Shown here one piece after another: positions 15,701-22,112 of a stretch of DNA of 22,112 nt. The position numbers and the translations under genes were made by a program. Below the pieces are notes generated by a model. That model saw only the letters and a program-made list of their open reading frames with translations, made no database searches and was not told where the DNA came from. The stretch comes from a virus, in the IMG/VR virus record IMGVR_UViG_3300043449_001774, positions 1-22,112 of that record; one strand, 5' to 3'. Numbering within the stretch: the first letter of the stretch is position 1; each line of letters begins with the position of its first letter.

Positions 15701-18700
15701 CGTGTGAAACTTCTCACCGCCGGCGGCCACTGCATCGACCACAGCCTGCTGCTGCTCGGCGCTCAACTCCTCTTCAGTGAACAGGGACTGCTGAAGCGCC
15801 TTGACGCCTGCGACCATGCCCGGCTCTTGCATCTTCGAATCTAGCCAGGCCACAGACTTGCTGCTCTGGGACTTCTCGGTCTTGCGCCCCAGGCCTTCGG
15901 CCACGCGCAGCTTGAAGCCCTGCATCATTCCCTCATCAGTGAGGGAGACATCGGTGGCCCATTCTTTGGGTGACGCCAGCCAGCGCGCAATCTTGTTGGT
16001 CTGCGGATTGCCGATCGTCTCCTTCAGACCCGCGCGCTGCTGCTTCCACATGTCGGGGGTGTAGAAGAACCCTTCATCCTGCTTGCCTGCTGCCGCCCGT
16101 TCGCCGACCCAGTCCATGAACTGCTTGAAGTTGCGAACGAGCCCGTCGTTCTTGGCCTTCTGGCTTTTCTGGTTGCGCGCATGCGTGGTTTCGTTGGTCA
16201 TCGCCACCACACCGGCCATCTCCAGCGCCCGGTCTTCATCGAACGAAGCCAGCACCTTCATCGGATCCTGGTTGACGTACCACTTGTCCTGGGTCTGCTT
16301 CTGACGGAACACCCGCTTGAGCAGCTTGGTCACACCCATGCCGGTGTCAGAGGTCTGCTGGACCTTGGTCTTGGGCTCCTCGCTGGGAGCCTGAATGCCC
16401 GACTCGATGCCGAACAGGTTTGGCACCACATTCTGCGAGCCGCGCAGCGCATCGGACACGTCCGTGGACTTCTCGGCCAGCTTGAAGAAGTAGTGATCGC
16501 CCACATGGCTGTCGACCACAGGAACATCCTGTTCTTCTTTGCCTTCGTTCCTGAGCGCAGTGATCTCGGCGGCAGGAATCGCATCGCGACTCACCATGCC
16601 CTGGTCTTCCATCAGCTTGAGCGCGTGCGCACCCAGCGATGCGCGCAGCTTGGCCAGCATGTCCTGGGGTGCGTTTTTCAGCAGCTTCAAGCCAAGCGCA
16701 TCGATCACCTTGGTGCCCAGAGAATCGATCACCGCGGACTGGTACGTGCCCACGTTCTGCAATGCGCGTTTGGCATCGCCAGACACCGGGTCATCACCCT
16801 TGCGCCCCAGGATCGCATTGATGGCCGCATCGTTGTTGATGCTGCTTCGGCCCGCCTGGTCCCCGACGAACGCAAACACGGCCGCAGAGATAGCGGTCTT
16901 CACGTTCTCCTCGATGTCGGCCTTGTTGCCGGTGCCTGTGATCAGGTAGCGGATGGGGTCTTCGTAGTTGAAGAGCGCGTTGTGCGAGGGGCGCAGGTTG
17001 CGTCGGATGTTGGCCGACCACTGAGCGGACTTGGCCGCAAACATGCTGAGTGCCACACGCTGTGCATCGGTCAGGGCCTCGGCCTTCAGGTAGTCGCCCA
17101 GCTTGACCGTCTTGTCGGCCCACTGGGTCATGAAGTCCTTCACGGAGACCAGCGCACGCTTGGAGCCATCGGTGTCTTTACCGGCAGATTGCGAGAAGAA
17201 GTCACCGAACTTCTTCGCGTTGTGCGCAGTACCTTCCTCGGTGGTCTCGGCAACGGCAGCAAGCTCGCCGGTTTGTGGAACGGTGGCTTTCTCGGTTGGT
17301 GTAGTCTTCTCAGTAGACTGAGTTTGACCTTCAACCGAAGACTTAGCTTCCTCAGTAGCAGCAGTCTCTACAGCAGCATCTTCAGTTGCCACAGCAGAGG
17401 CCGGAGCCTCCTCATTTACATCATCGGCTTGGACGGTGCTGTCTTGGGCATTGTCTGTCGCCGAGGCAGCGTCGCTTCGTGCTCCGGCAGCACTGGGTGC
17501 TTCTTGTCCTTGCGCTTCTGTTTGCTGGGCTTGAGCGGCTTGAGTGCCATCGGTTTTCTCCTTGGTTGAAATCTTCATCGCAGCGATGAGTTCATCCTGC
17601 GCTTTGGTCAGTGCACCGGCTTCGGCTTTGATCTGGTTGACCAGCTTCTCCGAACGCATCGTGATGTTCAGCCCGCCGTTCTCAACGCGCGCAGCTTCAC
17701 TGCTCCACAGCCCGGGCTCAAGGCCCCAGCCTCCATTGCCGTCGCTCACCAGACGGCTGGGCACCCCAGAGTCCAGCGCGGACTGGGCCAGCGCGGCTTT
17801 CTGGTTGTGGTCATCCACGAAGCGGGACAGCTGGGCCATCTGCTTGCTGGCCGATGCGCGGTTGCCGGCATCCAGCGCCGCAGCCACGCCGGCCCGGTAA
17901 TCCTTGATGCCGACCATGGCCTTGTCGGCGTTGCCAAGGAAGATCTCCTTGGACACGTCGTCCATGCCCATCAGCTCGTTCTCGGCCTGACGTGCAGCGG
18001 AGAACTTGCGCAGGTATGCGCGCTGGTCTTCGGTGAGCGTGTTGGTGGTGTCATCGGCCATCTCGCTGGCCAGGCTTGGGCTCAGCCGCTCGGGGATGGT
18101 CATCGACAAGTTGATGATGTCGCTTGCAGCCTTGGCCGAAACCACCGGATCGGGATCCTTGAGCTTGGTGGCTTCCACCTCTGGATCGATGTCCTTGGCC
18201 TGCAGCTCCTGGTGCAACGTGGTCAGCCCGGACTTGGCAGCCATGAGCTGCTGATCGGCCTTGGCCAGCTGGGCCTGCAGGCGAGCGGCCGCTTTAGGGT
18301 CCGCACCTGCATCGGCAATCATGGTTTCGAGCAGCGCGGCCCGGGTGTCGTCGCCGTTGGCCTTGGCATCGTCCAGCTTGGCCCTGAGCGCGGACACACC
18401 TTCAGGTGACACCGTGTCATAGGCCTGTTGGGTCTCGGCCTTTTTGGCTTCCAGGTCGGCAACGATCTGGGTGGCCTTCTCCAGGCTGCTCTTCTTGGCT
18501 TCCGGGGTCGCATCCGCCCGGCTGGCATAGCCTTGCAGTGCGGCAATCGCATCGGTAGGGGAATAGCTGGCCGACTTCTGATCCAGAAGGGCAGACACGT
18601 CCCCGGTCTCCACGGCCGTCTTGATTGCGTTCCTGTCCTTGGGCGCTGGCCGGGTTTCAGCCACTGGATCGGGGATGGAAAGATCTGCGCCGGCGATGCC

Positions 18701-19885
18701 CTTGGCATTGAGGTCATTGCTGCGTGCGCGACGCATGGCAAACGCCGTTTCGGGTGCGCTTTGCGTGAATCCGGCTGCAGCTTCGATCACCGCGTCGTAG
18801 ACATCGGCTTTTCCGGTGGCAGCGAGCTCCCCCAGGTACTCACCCGTGCCTTCGCCCACCGTTTCCATCGTCAAACCAGTGGCCGCAGTCACTGCCTTGG
18901 TACCAATGTTCGATGTCTGTCCGGCAGCGGCCCGGCCAGCTGCTTTTGCGCTACCGCGCAGGATCGGATCAGCCAAAGCGGTCTCGATAGCCTGCAGACT
19001 GGTCACATCCACGCCGGCGTTGGCCAAAACGCGCGCTTCAGCTCGGGCACCCGCTTCAATGGCCGCTTTGTTGAAGGTCTTGGCTGCTTTTCCGCCCAGG
19101 CCCAGGGTCACTGCATCCACTGCAGTGATCACGCCGCCCTTGATGGCCCCTTCCTGGATCGCTTCGGTACGTTTGGCATCAGTCATGCCGCCGTCTTGGG
19201 CCTTTTCCATGGCCTTGCTGCCGGTTTCCAGAATGGCATTGCCCAAAAACATGCCACCCAGAAAACCAATGGCACCACCAGCGGCCGCACCGACCGGGCC
19301 CAGTGCTGCTCCGACGACCGCGCCGGTTTTTGCTCCAACCAAACCAGAACCCAAGGCCACCGCGCTGTTGGGCAGCTGCTCGGCAATGAATTCAGCCGTG
19401 CCTTGGGGGTTGTCGAACATGGCTCCAGAGACATTCTGGACAGCAGAGATGACGCCGGGGTTCAGATCGGCCTTTTTGCGTCGCTCGATCTCATCCATGA
19501 GCATCGATTTGGCAATCGGGCCCTTTTCACCAGCGGCTTTTTGGCTGGCAGCCAGAGCATCGATGCCTGCGTTGTTGCGGGTCAACGCATCAGCCGCTGC
19601 TCCGATCGATCGGCCCGTGTTTTTTGCGCCTTCAAAAACGGCTTCACCCACATTGACCAGTGAACTGGGAATGCCCTGGGAATCCAGACCCATCTGGCCC
19701 GCCCACGAAGCTGCCGCTTGCGCTTCTTGAGCCAAACGCAGCTTGCGCAGATCTTCCAAAGACGCCTGCTTTTCTTTGCTGGCCGCTTGCACCTGGTCGT
19801 ACTTGGTGGAAATGCCCAGCAAAGCGTTTTTCTCAATCTCCTGAGAAATGCGGTCGTTGAAATAGTCCCGGAAGTCGGTCGCCAT
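9740..19885 (-). CDS. Virion-encapsidated RNA polymerase, N4 gp50-like, 3381 aa
   Basis: This giant protein would be packaged, injected with the DNA, and transcribe the early genes. Residues about 170-225 are a Gly/Ala-rich hydrophobic stretch (GLVGAKTGAVVGAALG) that could insert in a membrane. About 775-888 is an Ala/Glu/Gln/Thr low-complexity linker. The polymerase domain (about 870-1980) has single-subunit polymerase motifs: QQR with Arg1284 followed by GNPQTNK (T/DxxGR region), EVDGVSNG with Asp1425 (motif A), RNLLKTALNPLNYGS with Arg1525, Lys1529 and Tyr1537 (motif B), and NVHDAVGD with Asp1792 (motif C). Spacings resemble N4 mini-vRNAP (R424, D559, K670, Y678, D951). LLHEMVHAAI (His2089, Glu2090, His2093) and later Glu2142 in IQEFVAYG look like a zinc peptidase site. 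The last 1200 residues are mostly helical and unassigned. GAAAGAA precedes the start. Confidence 0.92.
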   Translation of the reverse strand: MATDFRDYFNDRISQEIEKNALLGISTKYDQVQAASKEKQASLEDLRKLRLAQEAQAAASWAGQMGLDSQGIPSSLVNVGEAVFEGAKNTGRSIGAAADALTRNNAGIDALAASQKAAGEKGPIAKSMLMDEIERRKKADLNPGVISAVQNVSGAMFDNPQGTAEFIAEQLPNSAVALGSGLVGAKTGAVVGAALGPVGAAAGGAIGFLGGMFLGNAILETGSKAMEKAQDGGMTDAKRTEAIQEGAIKGGVITAVDAVTLGLGGKAAKTFNKAAIEAGARAEARVLANAGVDVTSLQAIETALADPILRGSAKAAGRAAAGQTSNIGTKAVTAATGLTMETVGEGTGEYLGELAATGKADVYDAVIEAAAGFTQSAPETAFAMRRARSNDLNAKGIAGADLSIPDPVAETRPAPKDRNAIKTAVETGDVSALLDQKSASYSPTDAIAALQGYASRADATPEAKKSSLEKATQIVADLEAKKAETQQAYDTVSPEGVSALRAKLDDAKANGDDTRAALLETMIADAGADPKAAARLQAQLAKADQQLMAAKSGLTTLHQELQAKDIDPEVEATKLKDPDPVVSAKAASDIINLSMTIPERLSPSLASEMADDTTNTLTEDQRAYLRKFSAARQAENELMGMDDVSKEIFLGNADKAMVGIKDYRAGVAAALDAGNRASASKQMAQLSRFVDDHNQKAALAQSALDSGVPSRLVSDGNGGWGLEPGLWSSEAARVENGGLNITMRSEKLVNQIKAEAGALTKAQDELIAAMKISTKEKTDGTQAAQAQQTEAQGQEAPSAAGARSDAASATDNAQDSTVQADDVNEEAPASAVATEDAAVETAATEEAKSSVEGQTQSTEKTTPTEKATVPQTGELAAVAETTEEGTAHNAKKFGDFFSQSAGKDTDGSKRALVSVKDFMTQWADKTVKLGDYLKAEALTDAQRVALSMFAAKSAQWSANIRRNLRPSHNALFNYEDPIRYLITGTGNKADIEENVKTAISAAVFAFVGDQAGRSSINNDAAINAILGRKGDDPVSGDAKRALQNVGTYQSAVIDSLGTKVIDALGLKLLKNAPQDMLAKLRASLGAHALKLMEDQGMVSRDAIPAAEITALRNEGKEEQDVPVVDSHVGDHYFFKLAEKSTDVSDALRGSQNVVPNLFGIESGIQAPSEEPKTKVQQTSDTGMGVTKLLKRVFRQKQTQDKWYVNQDPMKVLASFDEDRALEMAGVVAMTNETTHARNQKSQKAKNDGLVRNFKQFMDWVGERAAAGKQDEGFFYTPDMWKQQRAGLKETIGNPQTNKIARWLASPKEWATDVSLTDEGMMQGFKLRVAEGLGRKTEKSQSSKSVAWLDSKMQEPGMVAGVKALQQSLFTEEELSAEQQQAVVDAVAAGGEKFHTLAALIAYARYQQAVDTNAEQFTTNLMGEVDGVSNGSILNHVLYGAAMSADLLNSLLERGGIYTAKSIAQKYSEWYGNGNTDIYESNAKLVDEAITAQSAADPKFAELVSAIWATSKVPVDEEGNVTKGGRNLLKTALNPLNYGSGFKKIQQNMAAAYVDGIYAQFEVFSRESSSQQKIDAFVSSLNVLLKAGKQKPLPVGQPIAFYMRTELNKWQTKALEKAYTQTVGETATETIKESFGPLLEKTRLLTNTTQLSYELYDAVYQAMRKEMIQSLGIPVNKGAPIHDLSMEQERELQERMKSMAPVMHTAMSTDDGNINNGILLAKKERGTVNSPSYTVEVKFGTKLATGASQLTVRGQAMQQTSPGVMAISGSTQALDSKISHSTQLGRNILNVHDAVGDGIGSLASTSQAMNENTWDSLLNYSPLDAAHEALMQVVRGIVALDGEGKLSPAAKANLMAVLKKQENRTKGETPAVSVVPMAVYEVFNAALLANKTKLEAMSQWTSVDQYAFDGGSYAVTKDDRDMAVAMLNSLPSKMTAADEKTLFDFMDMTNGAPVADAQAKVEEIQAKAAEPQVTETPFGKLGQARKASDPALVAFFEANPNPTSGEVVAFLSQPGRLSPVNRKILYLLSKTLSPNLTFKYVTAKTTQDEVLGMGSARALGWYSLKAGKEEIYVKSPEYVLSQLNDGLLLHEMVHAAIAYTIESPSTEAKALIAELEDLRAKAMEVATDEQKQRFKAALGDIQEFVAYGLTNEEFQKGVLEKISMPSKTRGNTLLNGLQKFIATLTEMLLGRPDAEIENGMAVLVSNVSGLFTEAAAFKDKPKRSMDFYMEADERIESYTTLEILQGLDNGAVEPVFQEHLGNLLSGIVEALHGPFGAFAAAMRKTEANNPLAVWLKAIETGRAPFASAIVASGFAGSAQEDFAMQQVELTVKAALEGNDATTTMVYKELTKLYAEARATLKPSDFASQADYDFVFSMTTDNGERSDYLARFAALGLANQKFNKLLKFNTLADTREFGDGNTLFDRLVNIYEKVLAFFSEKVTHVFGGQVADEKLQALVGQLVDIEAKKRHALILKQDGNRYIDPIERGVKRVTESLREKATAALNSDMVRDSSSAVVRATGTLARTVAGGYADQYMESLRKVRDAQFKERDGLGAGLLNELKGPIQAFGALLREVKHRENQRKKLITEHAAMAVKAFKNGASFTKEQTTSVTNVFMRTGAHNLLAHFTLAEMDKLLSTPAELTKAIASFEARLNTRAKSLYVQQANGLGFYKATGGNPLDVLMLNGHAIARLAGTQYTNLVSEEEAKAAEPVITALVSLYALRYSHANEKAMAKEILRAENGRTDGENGVDFLLKVHQKLEQDSLERLFNGNPMLMEHGYTPDIVNPHTKVTTANVADGQRLMAQGYSKGAKVYADPADPSAELRNIYVLRDGGLAPWLSGIMSLTSMQSKGSSVHSGYMDVRNNTGLGNAQLQASITNAKLDNLQTVIDPGRDMSKERRSNLAPVYNDKGQIVNWRYLMQAKTKDDLLERDNRFDQVLGTLAGSIFDKVSSQESNEKAIGALREQYREDHSYNSDAYVMVGAKSKDPEMRELWQMLPDGTKRAVRKIWGIDGMYVRKDSLDIFFGYRKLSAADFLRKERAALDGVQRIARNVFHLYAKTRGMDEQQADDFAKRMGVALAKGERGWMEIVQAIKDVIVVKNIFTLLGNIYSNDSLLFAKGVDDRWKHQLVAIKGAMAYQEDSRKLMELQTKLELGYTQGKDAQMRDQVVELRDRIDRNPVKKLIDAGLMPTIVEDVAADEDIYSYKTLLQRKTEGITNRVPEGLKTVGRNVFMTRDTKAYQFLSKTTQLSDFVARYALYQHLTTRAENPLTHEDAIQEASDSFVNYDVPMHRTLQYTDDMGFTPFSKYFLRIQRVLVDTLRENPARVLGLAALGQLVDLGPIVLDSSWIHHFGNNPFRSGALQGFGVIDELPAVAASMALIK

Positions 19886-19921
19886 AGCGTTCTTTCTGGT
19901 TCTGGGGAGCGATCCCCGAAT

Positions 19922-19949
19922 AAAAAAAGGGACACCAATCTGGTGTCCC
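19922..19949 (-). terminator. Intrinsic terminator between the 518-aa gene and the virion polymerase gene
   Basis: On the minus strand GGGACACCA-GAT-TGGTGTCCC forms a 9-bp stem with a three-base loop, followed by seven T (complement of 19922-19928). It lies in the 84-base gap downstream of the 518-aa gene and would end or thin transcription into the polymerase gene. N4 virion polymerase promoters are also hairpins with three-base loops, but they have shorter stems and no T run, so the terminator reading is preferred. Confidence 0.85.
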
Positions 19950-19969
19950 CCATATTATCAAGCTATTGA

Positions 19970-21526
19970 TTAAGGTTTTTCGCCACCCAGCAGTTTGTTC
20001 ACTGCCTGGCGACGCTGCCATCGCAAAAGGTCTTCGCTTTCTGCCAATTGGCCGGCCACTCGGGAGGACTTGGCATTTTTCTCCAAGATCTCACGCACAT
20101 TGTCCGCGCGCACTTCGTCGCTCCAGCCAAGTCGATTGCCTTTTGCCGTGCGAACTGCGTTCCTGACATCTTCAACCGAGGGTGTCATGAACTTGCCGCC
20201 GCCGACATCGATACCGGTCGTGGCCATTTCGTAGATTAGCTTCTGAATAGCAGCCACATCTTTTTCGGTACCGAAACCAGATTGCTTGTTGATCAAACCC
20301 GGCACTTCCTTGGCCAATTCCTCGTAGCTCTTGCGCGCCTGGGGATGGTTCGGGGCATACCAGTTGTTGTTCATGCGCTCCTGGTTGATCACGTCTTCCT
20401 GAGCGGTGGCCACAGCCTTGTTGCGTGCGTCGTTGCCCACACTGCCGTTGCCTGCGTTGCTGTCAAAGCCCGATCGGATCTGCTCTTTGAACTTGCGCAG
20501 CGTGGCAGCGCGGAATTCGCCTGAGCCAGCCAACTCATCGTAAAACCTGTTGGCTGCCTGGGTGTCGCCGGTCATGAAATCCGAGGCTGTTGGAATCTTC
20601 ACCGTCTTCAGAGTTCGTGCTGCGGTGTCAAACTTGGCAACGTCTTCTTTGGTGAAGAGGTCAAAGTTTGGCGTACCGGCAGCCGTCACCGGCAAACCAA
20701 GATCCTTGGCCACGATGCCCATGTTGCGCGCTGTGTCGGTGCGGGTTTGCTGGTACTGCTGCTGGGCAACGGCCAACGTGTTGTCCAGTTTGCGTACCTC
20801 GTCTGAATCCGCGGCTTCTCGTCTGAGTTTTTCCAGGTTTAACCCAGAGACTGCAGTCGAAGCACGAGATGCAGCTGTCGAGGCACGGGACGAATCAATG
20901 CTGGCTTTCTTAGCATCAATCTCCAAGGGACGAAGTGCAGCGCGTTGAGCTTCCTCTGCTGTTTCCCACTGCTGCTTCTGCTCGTTCCAGACTCGGTCTT
21001 TCAGCACCTGCTGACGAGTGTCGATGCCTTGAGCCAGTTGAACTGCAGCGCGCAGGTCAGGTTTTGCAGCCAGTTCGGCAGCAGCAGCGGTAGGGTCGGT
21101 AAGAGTCAGCATCTGGATGCGGCGAACTTCAGGTGCTTGGGCTTCGTCCAGCATCGTGTTCTTGTACTGGATACCGGCCACGTCCCGTTGCTGCAACGTC
21201 GCCATGCGACCATCCATTGCGGTTCGGGCCGCAGCCTGGTCGATCTGTGCACCGTTTGCAGCCAGCATGCGCTGCAGCTCGCCCGAGTCCTGGAGCGCCT
21301 TGAAGCCCTCAGCGCCCTGGGCTTGGAGCAGCCGGCTCATGAACGCATCGGTGTTGTTGCGCTTGACCTGATCCCAGTTGGCATTATCGACATCGGTCTG
21401 CTGCTTCAACACGTTGTTGAACGAATCGAAGCCAGAGTTGATGCCCTGCTGGGCCAGGGCCAGACCTCGGCTTGCGTCCGCAAACGAGGGTGCGGCAATG
21501 TTTTGCCAAGTGATGGGTCTGGACAT
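19970..21526 (-). CDS. Probable internal virion/ejection protein, 518 aa
   Basis: The protein is largely alpha-helical and rich in Ala, Gln, Asp and Arg, with long stretches suited to coiled coil (about 215-270, including SRASTAASRASTAVSG and KLDNTLAVAQQQYQQTR). It starts SRPITWQNIAAPSFADASRG, a start style seen in phage structural proteins. No enzyme motif, signal peptide or membrane segment is visible. It overlaps the upstream gene by one base (TAATG), so the two are coupled, and it precedes the virion RNA polymerase gene. The order of small, medium and giant protein parallels T7 gp14, gp15 and gp16, which form the DNA-ejection channel; that role is inferred from context only. A terminator follows it. 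Confidence 0.65.
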   Translation of the reverse strand: MSRPITWQNIAAPSFADASRGLALAQQGINSGFDSFNNVLKQQTDVDNANWDQVKRNNTDAFMSRLLQAQGAEGFKALQDSGELQRMLAANGAQIDQAAARTAMDGRMATLQQRDVAGIQYKNTMLDEAQAPEVRRIQMLTLTDPTAAAAELAAKPDLRAAVQLAQGIDTRQQVLKDRVWNEQKQQWETAEEAQRAALRPLEIDAKKASIDSSRASTAASRASTAVSGLNLEKLRREAADSDEVRKLDNTLAVAQQQYQQTRTDTARNMGIVAKDLGLPVTAAGTPNFDLFTKEDVAKFDTAARTLKTVKIPTASDFMTGDTQAANRFYDELAGSGEFRAATLRKFKEQIRSGFDSNAGNGSVGNDARNKAVATAQEDVINQERMNNNWYAPNHPQARKSYEELAKEVPGLINKQSGFGTEKDVAAIQKLIYEMATTGIDVGGGKFMTPSVEDVRNAVRTAKGNRLGWSDEVRADNVREILEKNAKSSRVAGQLAESEDLLRWQRRQAVNKLLGGEKP

Positions 21527-22089
21527 TACTTCACCCCGTTCTGGTTCATGTATTCACCCACCGACTGGTAGGCCCCGGCATTGGATGCCACGCGAGCACG
21601 CTGGCGATCTTCAAGCTGAGAGTTGGTCAGGTTCTTCTGGACAGCAAACTGCTTGTTGAACGAGTCCTTCTGGAAGGCCAGCGAATCCTTGGCCAGGTTG
21701 TACTGCTGCATGCCCAGGTACAGCCCGCCCAGGCCTTGCAGGGCACCAAGCGCCGCAGTGCCGTAGCCACCCGAGGTGGTGCCGTCGACATTTCGCTGCT
21801 GCAAGAAGCTGTCCATGATGCTGCGCGGCTGGGCGACGGCAGGGGTGCTTGCACCCATTGCTGGAGCCATGTCTTCGTAGGCCCCAAGCCAAGCGCCGTT
21901 GCCCATGCCTGCGCTCACGGGCCCGGTGGCTGTGGCAACGGGAAATGTCCGGGGTGTCGGCTGAGGCGGATTCCACCAGCTGGGCGGTTGCTGCTGCTGG
22001 GGCTGCGTCATGGCAAATGGAGCCATGGGCTGGTATTGCTGGCCCATGCCATAGTTGCCCATGGTCAGGTAATTGGTATTAGGCTGCAT
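21526..22089 (-). CDS. Probable small internal virion protein, 187 aa
   Basis: The N-terminal half (1-85) is Gln/Pro/Met/Gly-rich and probably disordered (MTQPQQQQPPSWWNPPQPTP). A short glycine-rich hydrophobic segment follows (GYGTAALGALQGLGGLYLGM, about 107-126), then a basic, Gln/Asn-rich helix (DSLAFQKDSFNKQFAVQKNL). A glycine-rich membrane-compatible segment followed by a charged helix resembles T7 gp14-type proteins placed in the outer membrane during ejection, but similarity is only in layout. The ATG at 22089 has AGGAG nearby, and its stop overlaps the 518-aa gene start. The promoter must lie beyond the window edge. Confidence 0.65.
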   Translation of the reverse strand: MQPNTNYLTMGNYGMGQQYQPMAPFAMTQPQQQQPPSWWNPPQPTPRTFPVATATGPVSAGMGNGAWLGAYEDMAPAMGASTPAVAQPRSIMDSFLQQRNVDGTTSGGYGTAALGALQGLGGLYLGMQQYNLAKDSLAFQKDSFNKQFAVQKNLTNSQLEDRQRARVASNAGAYQSVGEYMNQNGVK

Positions 22090-22098
22090 TGAGTTCTT

Positions 22099-22103
22099 CT
22101 CCT
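22099..22103 (-). promoter_or_regulatory. Ribosome-binding site of the 187-aa virion protein gene
   Basis: AGGAG on the minus strand lies nine bases before the ATG at 22089 and supports that start. Confidence 0.6.
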
Positions 22104-22112
22104 AACGTGTCA

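Noticed and set aside
19922-19949. N4-type hairpin promoter for the virion RNA polymerase
   Set aside because: The three-base loop fits, but the nine-base stem followed by seven T on the minus strand is a standard terminator, and the site is not in an early-gene position.

Overview
The window is part of the genome of a lytic, podovirus-type phage of the N4 kind (Schitoviridae-like). The decisive evidence is the leftward 3381-codon gene at 9740-19885. It carries the single-subunit RNA polymerase motifs (Arg1284; DGVSNG with Asp1425; Arg1525...Lys1529...Tyr1537-Gly1538; HDAVGD with Asp1792) at spacings close to those of the N4 virion RNA polymerase. N4-type neighbours agree with this: a helicase/prim-pol fusion, a RecA-like ATPase, an SSB-like protein and a Gp49-family protein. 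The H-NS-like protein with a WSGRGRKPKW motif hints at a betaproteobacterial host, but the host cannot be fixed from the sequence.

Layout. Bases 1-8943 are rightward, tightly packed replication, recombination and accessory genes: the tail of an unidentified gene, a PD-(D/E)XK nuclease, a helicase-primase, an inserted HNH endonuclease, an MGCDIH-family protein, a Sak4-like ATPase, an SSB-like protein closed by a terminator (6013-6046), then a second cluster of small genes (6075-8943). That cluster includes a Gp49-family protein, a Tad2-like anti-Thoeris candidate, a RuvC-like nuclease, a small membrane protein and an H-NS-like protein. Bases 8944-9740 hold no convincing protein gene. They read as one large, highly structured noncoding RNA of about 750 nt on the + strand, ending in a strong intrinsic terminator. 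Bases 9740-22112 are leftward virion genes: a 187-aa protein, a 518-aa protein and the giant virion RNA polymerase, an arrangement reminiscent of the three T7 ejection proteins (gp14, gp15, gp16).

How the parts fit. The rightward genes would copy and recombine phage DNA (primase-helicase, ATPase, SSB-like, exonuclease, RuvC-like nuclease) and manage the host (Tad2-like and H-NS-like proteins). The leftward genes supply the proteins injected with the DNA, including the polymerase that would begin early transcription. The large RNA lies exactly where the two transcription directions converge.

The most notable items are: (1) the large RNA, with a 19-bp perfect internal helix, a predicted pseudoknot and three copies of a hairpin with a constant GAGAGA loop whose stems change in a compensating way; it resembles in size and setting, but is not shown to be, GOLLD/ROOL-type RNA; (2) an HNH cassette inserted at the 3' end of the primase gene that leaves behind a displaced, synonymously diverged copy of the last 11 primase codons; (3) an HExxH...E metallopeptidase-like site inside the virion RNA polymerase; (4) a Tad2-like protein and an H-NS-like protein as host-interaction factors; (5) a shared C-terminal NSLF(A/S) tail on two otherwise different proteins.
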